A DNA stretch of 64,000 bases from the NCBI RefSeq assembly GCF_000472425.1, contig NZ_AXAI01000009.1, positions 186,182-250,181 of the forward strand, given 5' to 3'. Positions 1 to 7,043 of the stretch are shown piece after piece. The stretch's first letter is position 1. Every line of letters starts with the position of its first letter. A program made the translations under genes and the position numbers. The notes under the pieces were generated by a model. The model searched no databases and was not told the DNA's origin. It was given only the letters and a program-made list of their open reading frames with translations. This stretch comes from Bradyrhizobium sp. Tv2a-2 (lineage in GTDB: Bacteria > Pseudomonadota > Alphaproteobacteria > Rhizobiales > Xanthobacteraceae).

Positions 1-527
1 ATCTCGCGGTCCTGGGAAATGGCGCGGATCGCGGTGCCGATATAAGTGCGCTTGAGGAAGACATAGAGCGCGACCGCGCCGATCAGCGCTACTGCAAAGG
101 CAATCAGCCGGGCGAAGCTGACATAGATGGTGGCGACTTCCAGAACCGGCAGCCGCACGCCGATATTGCGGAAGTCGGTGCCGAACAGGAGCGTCGCAAA
201 GCTCTGCAGGAAGAACAGCAGGCCACCGGTCGCGAGCAGCTGGTTGATCGGCGCGGAGTCCAGCACCGGCGCGATGATGAATAGATGAACGAGGATGCCG
301 AGGGCGGCGATGCCGATGATCGCGATCAGGAAGGCCAGCGGCAGGGGCACGTGATACTGGGCGTAGAGGAAGAAGATCGCATACATGCCGCACATGACGA
401 TGTCGGCATAGCAGATCCAGACCACGTCGATGACGCCGAAGATCAGGTTCAGCCCCAGCGCAAGCAGCGCCAGCACCCCGCCGAGCAGGATGCCGTTGAT
501 GATGGCTTCGAGAAGATAGATGTCCAT
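1..527 (-). CDS. livH: Branched-chain amino acid ABC transporter permease LivH-type (3' end outside window)
   Basis: This inner-membrane permease subunit reads leftward and runs off the window edge, so only about 175 N-terminal residues are visible. They are strongly hydrophobic with several membrane segments. The start reads MDIYLLEAIINGILLGGVLA, and residues about 23-30 read GLNLIFGV, which is typical of LivH-family permeases. The ATG at 527 lies 4 bases after the stop of the upstream ATPase gene, so it is the last visible gene of a binding protein-LivG-LivF-LivH operon. A LivM partner would be expected beyond the edge. Family knowledge supports uptake of branched-chain amino acids or other small carboxylates; the substrate cannot be read from the permease. 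Confidence 0.9.
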   Translation of the reverse strand, partial: MDIYLLEAIINGILLGGVLALLALGLNLIFGVIDVVWICYADIVMCGMYAIFFLYAQYHVPLPLAFLIAIIGIAALGILVHLFIIAPVLDSAPINQLLATGGLLFFLQSFATLLFGTDFRNIGVRLPVLEVATIYVSFARLIAFAVALIGAVALYVFLKRTYIGTAIRAISQDRE

Positions 528-531
528 TCTC

Positions 532-1245
532 TTAAAGCCCCATATAGGCTTCGCGGATGAAGCTGTTGCCCTTGAGCTCGGCGGCGGTGCCGGAAAGCTT
601 GATCGCGCCAACCTCGAGCAGATAGGCGCGATCGACGACGTCCAGCACCTGCTGCACGTTCTGCTCGACGATCAGCACGGTCAGCCCCTCGGCGCGGATC
701 CGGTGCACGAGCTCGAACACCTGTTGCACCACGATGGGCGCCAGGCCCGCGGACGGCTCGTCCATCAACAGCACCTTGGGCTTCGACATCAGCGCCCGCG
801 CGATCGCGCACATCTGCTGCTCGCCGCCGGACATGGTGCCGGCGGGCTGGCCGCGGCGCTCCTTCAGGCGGGGGAAGAGCTGATAGACCCAGTCGAGCTG
901 CTCGGCAAAGCGCGCACGGGCCGAGGGAATGAACGCGCCGATGCGCAGATTCTCCTCGACCGACAGGCGCGGAAACAGCCGACGATTTTCCGGCACATGC
1001 GCGATGCCCTGTTCGACCACGCGGTGCGCCGGCAGGCCGCCGATCTCGCGACCCTCGATGCTCATGGTTCCGTCCCGCATCGGCAGGATGCCGGAAATCA
1101 CCCGCATCAAGGTGGTCTTGCCGGCGCCGTTCGGGCCGATCACGCCGACCGCTTCGCCGCGTGCCACGTCGAGCGAGACGCCGAACAGCGCCTGGAACGA
1201 GCCGTAGGCAGCGGAGACGGTGGCAAGCGACAGCATCGGCGTCAT
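532..1245 (-). CDS. livF: Branched-chain amino acid-type ABC transporter ATP-binding protein LivF
   Basis: This 237-residue ABC ATPase is the usual LivF length. Walker A (GPNGAGKTT) lies near residue 38, the signature is MSGGEQQM near 138, and Walker B is VLLMDEPSAGLAP followed by the VEQNV switch region. The protein would sit on the cytoplasmic face and power import together with LivG. Its start overlaps the end of livG by 4 bases, which suggests translational coupling. An overlapping frame upstream is open but carries no family signal, so I chose the ATG at 1245. Confidence 0.95.
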   Translation of the reverse strand: MTPMLSLATVSAAYGSFQALFGVSLDVARGEAVGVIGPNGAGKTTLMRVISGILPMRDGTMSIEGREIGGLPAHRVVEQGIAHVPENRRLFPRLSVEENLRIGAFIPSARARFAEQLDWVYQLFPRLKERRGQPAGTMSGGEQQMCAIARALMSKPKVLLMDEPSAGLAPIVVQQVFELVHRIRAEGLTVLIVEQNVQQVLDVVDRAYLLEVGAIKLSGTAAELKGNSFIREAYMGL

Positions 1246-1967
1246 GCCTGCGCCTTGCCGAGATAGACTTCGGTGACACGGGGGTCGGCCGCCGCCGCAC
1301 CCGGCTTGCCCTCAAAGATCTTCTCGCCATGGTCGAGCACGATCACACGATCGACCACCCGCATCAGCACGCCCATGATGTGCTCGACCCAGATGATGGT
1401 GATGCCGAGCCGGTTGCGGATGTCGAGAAGCATGTCGGCGGCACGCTCCATCTCGGCGCGGTCGAGCCCGCCGAGGCTTTCATCGGCGAGCAGCAGCTTT
1501 GGTTTTGTGGCAAGCGCCCGCGCAAGCTCGAGCTTTTTCAGCGCTGCGGCGCCGAGCCCCGCGGTCGATGCGGCGGCGTCGGAGGGCAGGCCGACCATGC
1601 CGAGCGCCTCGACGGCGCGGCGTTCGGCATCGAGCCGCGAGATGCGACCGGCCTCGCCATAGAAGGCGGCGAGCGTGACATTTTCCAGCAGCGACAATTT
1701 GCGAAAGGGGCGCGGGATCTGGAAGGTTCGTCCGACGCCTTGATGACAGACGACATGCGCGCTTTCGCCTGCGATCTCGCGGCCGTCGAGCCGTATCGAG
1801 CCGGAGGAGGGCCGCAGATTGCCCGCGATCAGATTGAATGTCGTGCTCTTGCCCGAGCCGTTGGGACCGATCAGGCCAAGGATCTCGCCTGCTCGCACAT
1901 CGAAGGAGACCTGGTTCACCGCCAGGAATCCGCCGAACCGCTTGCTGAGTCCCTCGACCGTCAGCAT
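1242..1967 (-). CDS. livG: Branched-chain amino acid-type ABC transporter ATP-binding protein LivG
   Basis: This 241-residue ABC ATPase is the second nucleotide-binding subunit of the transporter. Walker A is GPNGSGKST near residue 37 and Walker B is LLLADESLGGLDRAE, with Ser where most family members have Pro after DE. The signature region is degenerate: it reads GLGAAALKKLELARAL where LSGGQ-like residues are usual. The C-terminal VEHIMGVLMRVVDRVIVLDHG segment is typical of LivG. It lies about 70 bases downstream of the binding-protein gene; that gap holds a palindromic repeat. The atypical signature motif is visible directly; whether it lowers ATPase activity is not known. Confidence 0.93.
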   Translation of the reverse strand: MLTVEGLSKRFGGFLAVNQVSFDVRAGEILGLIGPNGSGKSTTFNLIAGNLRPSSGSIRLDGREIAGESAHVVCHQGVGRTFQIPRPFRKLSLLENVTLAAFYGEAGRISRLDAERRAVEALGMVGLPSDAAASTAGLGAAALKKLELARALATKPKLLLADESLGGLDRAEMERAADMLLDIRNRLGITIIWVEHIMGVLMRVVDRVIVLDHGEKIFEGKPGAAAADPRVTEVYLGKAQA

Positions 1968-1984
1968 CGGGATCTCTTGAAGTG

Positions 1985-2033
1985 GAGCATGATCTTTTCG
2001 AAAAACCGGTGTCCACTTTTTCGGATCATGCTC
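1985..2033. repeat. Dispersed palindromic repeat, copy 1
   Basis: This element of about 49 bases has inverted ends, GAGCATGATC and GATCATGCTC, around an imperfect stem with TTTTCGAAAAA and CTTTTTCGG arms. It lies between the binding-protein gene and livG. A second copy with the same ends lies at 47517-47564. Elements of this form are common between genes in Bradyrhizobium-type genomes. In RNA it would fold into a long hairpin and could reduce transcription from the binding-protein gene into livG; that role is inferred. Confidence 0.8.
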
Positions 2034-2036
2034 TTT

Positions 2037-3347
2037 TCACGCCGCGTAGACTGAGGATTTCGGCAGCGGGAAGACCGGGTCCTGGGTCCTGATATTGGTC
2101 GGCCAGACCACCGAGATATGCTCGCCGGCGTTCTGCATCACGACCGGCGTGGAGCGCTCGTTCTGGCCCGAGAGCGGCGTATCGGGTGGGAAGAATTTCA
2201 CGCCATAGCCCTGGATGGTGCCGCCCGGCGGGATGTCGACATCGAGCGCGGCCTTGCGGACAGCCTCGGGATCGAACCCGCCGTATTTGTCCTTGGCGAC
2301 CGGCAGCACATTGTTGAGCAGCACCCAGGTCTGGTTGAAGCCCATCGAGCAGTGCGGCGGCACTTCGGTGGCGCCGGTCTTGGCCTTGAAGCGCTCGACC
2401 ATGGTCTTGATCAAATCGCCCAGGCCCGGCGCGAGTTTTGCGGGATCGAGCAATTGCGCCGGCACGGGATCGATGTTGCAGAAATTGTCGATGTCGGTGC
2501 CGAAGGTCGCGCGCAGCTTGTCGAGCTGGCTGTAGCCGGCGCCAGCGCCGAACAACATCTTGAAGCGCAGGCCGTTCTCGCGCGCCTGACGCAGGAACAG
2601 CGTGATGTCAGGGTTGTAGCCGGCATGGGAGATCACGTCGGCGCCCGAGCGCTTGATCTTGGTGACCAGCGTCGAGAGATCAGGAGCGGCGGCCGAATAG
2701 CCTTCCTTGAGCACGACCTGAACGCCGGCCTGTTTGGCAAAGACCTCGTCGGCCGCGGCAACACCGGAGCCATAGGGGCCGTCCTCGTGGATCAGCGCGA
2801 CCTTGACGTCCTTCGGCTCCATGCCGAGCTTGGCCTTGGCGTGCTCGGACAGGAAGCCGCCAAAGGCCTGGCCATATTGATCGGAATGAATCTGCGCACG
2901 GAAGACATAGTGCAGGTTCTTGTCCTTGAACACGGCAGTCGAAACCGCGGTCGTGATCCAGAGGATCTTCTTCTGCTGCTCGCACTTGGCGGCAAGCGGG
3001 ACCGCGTGCGCACTGGAGAAGACGCCGTCTATGATGTCGACCTTCTCCTGGCTGATCAGGCGTTCGACCTCGTTGATCGCAACGTCGCCCTTGCTCTGGG
3101 AGTCGGCCTTGACCGCCGCAACCTTGTACTTGCCGCCGATGCCGCCTTTTTCATTGACGAGATCGATCGCGATCTCGGTGCCGACCGAGGAGGCCACCGA
3201 GCCGCCGGCGGCGAATGGTCCTGACAGGTCGTAGATGGTGCCGATGCGCACGGTCTCGGCTTCGGCCTGCGCGCGTCTCCAATCCAGGCTGAGCACGGCC
3301 GCGGCAGCTGCGCTCCCCTTCAGCAGCGTCCTGCGTGAAGTCGGCAT
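2037..3347 (-). CDS. ABC transporter substrate-binding protein (Leu/Ile/Val-binding type)
   Basis: This 436-residue periplasmic binding protein is the first gene of the transporter operon. It starts MPTSRRTLLKGSAAAAAVLS, a twin-arginine-like or Sec leader with cleavage near the AQAEA segment at about residue 30. The mature part begins VRIGTIYDLSGPFAAGG, characteristic of the Peripla_BP_6 family that includes LivJ and many aromatic- or aliphatic-acid binders. An upstream in-frame ATG exists, but GGAGGGAA sits just ahead of the ATG at 3347, so I chose that start. Divergent from the dehydrogenase at 3540. The ligand is unknown; the adjacent acyl-CoA synthetase suggests a carboxylate. Confidence 0.93.
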   Translation of the reverse strand: MPTSRRTLLKGSAAAAAVLSLDWRRAQAEAETVRIGTIYDLSGPFAAGGSVASSVGTEIAIDLVNEKGGIGGKYKVAAVKADSQSKGDVAINEVERLISQEKVDIIDGVFSSAHAVPLAAKCEQQKKILWITTAVSTAVFKDKNLHYVFRAQIHSDQYGQAFGGFLSEHAKAKLGMEPKDVKVALIHEDGPYGSGVAAADEVFAKQAGVQVVLKEGYSAAAPDLSTLVTKIKRSGADVISHAGYNPDITLFLRQARENGLRFKMLFGAGAGYSQLDKLRATFGTDIDNFCNIDPVPAQLLDPAKLAPGLGDLIKTMVERFKAKTGATEVPPHCSMGFNQTWVLLNNVLPVAKDKYGGFDPEAVRKAALDVDIPPGGTIQGYGVKFFPPDTPLSGQNERSTPVVMQNAGEHISVVWPTNIRTQDPVFPLPKSSVYAA

Positions 3348-3539
3348 GGCATTCCCTCCCATTGACCGTCGTAAAGGCGATTGTTTTGTTGTTTTTCTTT
3401 GAAGTATTTGGTGGATACGGCGGAAAGTCAATCGGCCGGCGGCCTGGCTAGCCAAAGTGCTGACGCCGCGGTGAAGGCGCTTGCCCATCAGTTTGCGCCT
3501 GTCATATTGCAGGCAAGAACCACAAGGCCGCGTGACATC

Positions 3540-4391
3540 ATGCAACAACTGGCCGGCAAGACGGCATTCGTGACCGGCGGGGCAAGCGGCATCGGCCTTG
3601 CGCTTGGCCGCGCCTTTGCCGAAGCAGGCATGAAGGTCATGCTTGCTGATATCGAGGCCGGTGCGCTCGAGACCGCCGTCAAAAGCTTCTCGAACGACGC
3701 CGATATACGCGGCGTGCTGTGCGATGTCGCCGATCCCGACAGCGTCGACCGAGCTGCGGAAGCTTGTTGCAAGGCTTTCGGAAAGGTCCACGTCGTTTGC
3801 AACAATGCGGGTGTCGGCGGTGGCAGCGGCATCGACGACATCTCGCTGCCGACCTGGCGCTGGGTGCTCGACGTCAACCTGATGGGCGTTGTTCACGGTA
3901 TCCGCGCCTTCCTGCCTCACATCCGCGCACACGGCGAGGGCGGCCACATCGTCAACACGGCCTCCATGGCGGGCTTGAACAGCGGACTCGGCTTCAGCCC
4001 CTACGCGGCGAGCAAGTTCGCCGTGGTCAACATCTCGGAGGGACTGGCAAAGCAGCTCGCCTCGCTCGGTATCGGCGTCACCGTACTTTGCCCGGGATTT
4101 GTGCGAACCCGGATATCGGAGGCCAGCCGCAACCGGCAGGATCGCTACGGGCCGGCGCACCGGCCAGACCCGGACAGCGCCGCGGGCAAACTGGCTGCCG
4201 AGCTCTCCGAGCTCAGCCAATCCGGCCTCGATCCCGCCGATGTCGCAGCGCAAGTGCTCGCCGCCATTCGTGGCAATGAGCTCTATGTGTTCACCCACCA
4301 TTCCGCCGAATGGCGAGCGGAACTGCAGGAGCGCTTTGATTCCATCCTGGCAGCGATGGACAAAGCGGCGGCCAATGCGGCGGCGGAATAG
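3540..4391 (+). CDS. SDR family NAD(P)-dependent oxidoreductase
   Basis: This 283-residue short-chain dehydrogenase has the nucleotide-binding motif TGGASGIG at residues 11-18, the NNAG motif near 87, a catalytic Ser in NTASMAG, and YAASK (Tyr-x3-Lys) near 156-160. PGFVRT follows, as is usual in classical SDRs. The reading frame is open well upstream, but similarity to the family starts at MQQLAGKTAF, so I chose 3540; the ribosome site there is weak. It is divergent from the transporter binding-protein gene and convergent with the acyl-CoA synthetase, suggesting a shared catabolic task. The substrate is not readable. Confidence 0.9.
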   Translation: MQQLAGKTAFVTGGASGIGLALGRAFAEAGMKVMLADIEAGALETAVKSFSNDADIRGVLCDVADPDSVDRAAEACCKAFGKVHVVCNNAGVGGGSGIDDISLPTWRWVLDVNLMGVVHGIRAFLPHIRAHGEGGHIVNTASMAGLNSGLGFSPYAASKFAVVNISEGLAKQLASLGIGVTVLCPGFVRTRISEASRNRQDRYGPAHRPDPDSAAGKLAAELSELSQSGLDPADVAAQVLAAIRGNELYVFTHHSAEWRAELQERFDSILAAMDKAAANAAAE

Positions 4392-4424
4392 CCGGCCGGA
4401 GCACGGCTCCTGTGTCGCGGCAGG

Positions 4425-6113
4425 TCAGGCTGTCTTCTGAACATTCAGCCCAAGTTCGTCGATCATCCGTTGCCGCATCACGAATTTCTGGATCTTGCCG
4501 GTGACGGTGGTCGGGAACTCCTCGACAAAGCGAACATAGCGCGGGATCTTGAAATGGGCGATGCGGTCCCGGCAGAACGATCGGACCTCGTCCTCTTTCA
4601 TGGCCGCGCCGGGCTTCACCCTGATCCAGGCGCAAAGTTCTTCGCCGAACCGGTCGTCTGGCACGCCGAACACCTGTGCGTCGGCGACCGCAGGATGCTG
4701 ATAGAGCACGTTCTCGATTTCCGCGGGGTAGATGTTCTCGCCGCCGCGGATCGCCATGTCCTTGCTGCGGCCGACGACGTTGCCGTAGCCCTCTGCATCC
4801 AGCGTGCCGAGATCGCCGGTGTGCATCCAGCCCTCGGTGTCGATCGCCTCCTTGGTTTTCTGCGGATCGCCCCAATAGCCGAGCATCACCGAATAGCCGC
4901 GGGTGCAGAACTCGCCGGGCACGCCGACCGGCACTGTCCGTCCGTCGAGATCGACGACCTTGACCTCGACATGGGGATGAATACGGCCGACGCTGCTGAC
5001 CTTGCGCTCCAGCGGATCGTCGGCGGAGGTCTGCAGGCAGACCGGGCTTGTTTCCGTCATGCCGAAGACGTTGGTGAAGTCGCGCAGATGCATGTCCGAA
5101 AGGCAGCGCTTCATCATCTCGATCGGGCAGGGCGCGCCGCCCGCCCAGCCGGTCCGCATCGAGCGGAGATCGAAGCTCGAAAACGCCGGATGATTCAGCA
5201 TTGCGAGAAACATCGTGGGCACGCCGCCGATCGCAGTGCAGGCTTCGGCCTGGATCGCTTCGAGCGATGCGAGCGGATCGAACCAGTCGGCAGGAAAGAT
5301 CATCGCTGCGCCATGCGTGAGGCAACTCAGAGTGCCCACGACCATGCCGCCGCAGTGATAGAGCGGCACCTGGATGCAGAAGCGGTCGCGTTCCCTGAGT
5401 CCCATGGTACGGCCGACGAAGAAGGCGTTGTTGAGGATGTTGCGATGGCTGAGCGTGGCGCCTTTTGGCGACCCCGTCGTGCCGCTGGTGAACTGGATGT
5501 TGACGGGATCGACGTTCCTCAATGTTGGTCCCAATGCGGCGAGCGCTTCGTGGTGCTGGGTCGTGGCCATGGCCGAGACCCGATCGAAGCGGATGAAGCC
5601 GGGCGCATCGGCGCCGATGCAGATCAGCGTCCTGAGCGAGGGGAGCCTGGCGGCGGCGAGCTGTCCCGGCGCGGAGCCGGCAATTTCCGGCGCGATCGTG
5701 TTGAGCATGTCGATATAGTTGCTGGTCTTGAACGCGGCGGCGGTGATGAGCGCGGCGCACTGCACCTTGTTGAGGGCATATTCCAGCTCGGCCAGCCGGT
5801 AGCCGGGATTGATGTTGACCAGGATCAGACCGGCCTTGGCGGTCGCGAACTGCGTGACGACCCATTCGGCATTGTTCGGCGACCAGATGCCGACACGCTC
5901 GCCGGGCTTGAGGCCCAATGCCAAGAGGCCCGCTGCGAAGGCGTCGACCTGCTGGCGCAACTCGCCGTAGCTCCAGCGGATGCCCTGGTGGCGGACCACC
6001 AATGCATCGTGTTCGGCCAAACGCTCGGTTGTCGTGTCAAAGAACGCGCCGATCGTGCTTTCGATCAGTGGCGTGTCGATTGGACCGCAGACGTGACTCT
6101 CCGTGATCGACAT
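4425..6113 (-). CDS. AMP-binding acyl-CoA synthetase (fatty-acyl-CoA synthase family)
   Basis: This 562-residue adenylate-forming ligase would activate a carboxylic acid to its CoA thioester through an acyl-AMP. The P-loop-like motif FTSGTTGSPKGATLSH lies near residue 208. Other family motifs are GMTETSP, the hinge region TGDLGTLDAEGYGNVVGRSKD, the GGENIYPAEIE motif, and the C-terminal catalytic Lys in TVTGKIQKF. The start at 6113 follows GGGGGAG; an upstream in-frame ATG lacks such a site. Length and motifs fit the FadD/acyl-CoA synthase group. The neighbouring transporter and SDR suggest uptake and activation of an external acid, which is inferred. Confidence 0.93.
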   Translation of the reverse strand: MSITESHVCGPIDTPLIESTIGAFFDTTTERLAEHDALVVRHQGIRWSYGELRQQVDAFAAGLLALGLKPGERVGIWSPNNAEWVVTQFATAKAGLILVNINPGYRLAELEYALNKVQCAALITAAAFKTSNYIDMLNTIAPEIAGSAPGQLAAARLPSLRTLICIGADAPGFIRFDRVSAMATTQHHEALAALGPTLRNVDPVNIQFTSGTTGSPKGATLSHRNILNNAFFVGRTMGLRERDRFCIQVPLYHCGGMVVGTLSCLTHGAAMIFPADWFDPLASLEAIQAEACTAIGGVPTMFLAMLNHPAFSSFDLRSMRTGWAGGAPCPIEMMKRCLSDMHLRDFTNVFGMTETSPVCLQTSADDPLERKVSSVGRIHPHVEVKVVDLDGRTVPVGVPGEFCTRGYSVMLGYWGDPQKTKEAIDTEGWMHTGDLGTLDAEGYGNVVGRSKDMAIRGGENIYPAEIENVLYQHPAVADAQVFGVPDDRFGEELCAWIRVKPGAAMKEDEVRSFCRDRIAHFKIPRYVRFVEEFPTTVTGKIQKFVMRQRMIDELGLNVQKTA

Positions 6114-6585
6114 CGTCTCCCCCGTCCGCACCAGGCACATTTTTCGTGCTTCTCCGAGAGGTGCGTGCGGCAACTATGCACTGTCACGGCGGTTCACCGC
6201 AAGCGCCCGGCTCAGGTGCCGTCCGGGTTATCCGGCAGGTGCTTGAGATATTCGTAGACCGCGCCAAGCTCATGCGAGTGCCACGGCAAGGGCAATGAAG
6301 ATTGATGGCCACAACAAATTGAAGGTCATGAAAACTGCTTTCGATTTGCGTTCAGGTTAAAACAATCGAAGCCGGCAATACGTGTCGCGCTACGTCATGC
6401 TGCGTCCTCCCAATGGACGTCATGTCGAAACACGAGCAGGCTGTGAGCGCGGGGTTGCCACGTGATTTCAAAGCCGCTGAAGAAGGATTACATCCGTAAC
6501 GAAGCGGCTCGGTTCACTGTCGGAATTGTAGCGAAGTCGCCGGTGTCTGCGCCGATGCGCGATGTCGCATCGGAGATTGCGCGCC
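6114..6585. other. Intergenic region with a possible decayed small ORF
   Basis: No confident gene lies here. On the minus strand, 6273-6332 encodes a 19-residue hydrophobic peptide (MTFNLLWPSIFIALAVALA, then TGA) behind GAAAGC. Another minus frame directly downstream reads ELGAVYEYLKHLPDNPDGT and stops near 6211. Joined by a one- or two-base shift, these would form a single-pass small membrane protein, so this could be a frameshifted remnant. I saw nothing recognisable in the rest. Confidence 0.3.
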
Positions 6586-6771
6586 TCACTCGCGTGGCGC
6601 GGGATATCGCTTGATCAGTTGGTCGAGCGACAGTCTTGCTTCGTGGTCCGTCAGTGGAAAGCGGACAAGGACATCCTGACGGCCAAGCTGCCCCCAGAGG
6701 GCATCCGAAGACCACTTCTGCGGCTCGGGCCCGCGCGGGCCATCGATCCAGACGAAATACCATTTGGTCAT
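6586..6771 (-). CDS. Small hypothetical protein, 61 residues
   Basis: This short soluble protein is rich in Trp and charged residues: it opens MTKWYFVWIDGPRGPEPQKW and ends LDQLIKRYPAPRE. I do not recognise a family. The composition looks like a real protein rather than an antisense shadow. An alternative ATG lies 9 bases upstream (6780), and neither has a strong ribosome site. The frame stays open much further upstream, but that part is of low-complexity, non-protein-like composition. It is divergent from the mechanosensitive channel gene. Confidence 0.5.
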   Translation of the reverse strand: MTKWYFVWIDGPRGPEPQKWSSDALWGQLGRQDVLVRFPLTDHEARLSLDQLIKRYPAPRE

Positions 6772-7043
6772 CAGAAACATCCACGAGAGGCGTGCGCGAT
6801 GGAACCTGAATGAAGGGCCACCGCGAAATCGAACCGGTTTCTTCACATTTGCGCGAGAGTGCCCCGCAGCCGCCAGTGGAACGCAACGGTATCCGCGCGA
6901 TGCCGCAAATGCCAACAGAAAGACTTCCGAACGGCAAATTTCCGACACAGGGTTGCGGCGAGAAGGGCAATTCGACATGACGCATTGCGCAACGGCAGGC
7001 CTGTTCCGGCGTTGCCGTGGCGATCATTTCAATAGGGGTCTTC

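Noticed and set aside
520..1266. Long open plus-strand frame opposite livF
   Set aside because: It mirrors livF on the minus strand, which has clear ABC motifs; the plus frame has no family signal. High-GC coding DNA often leaves the antisense frame open.
4470..6257. 595-codon plus-strand frame opposite the acyl-CoA synthetase
   Set aside because: It is antisense to a gene with full AMP-ligase motifs, is rich in His/Asp/Arg without domain patterns, and has no ribosome site.
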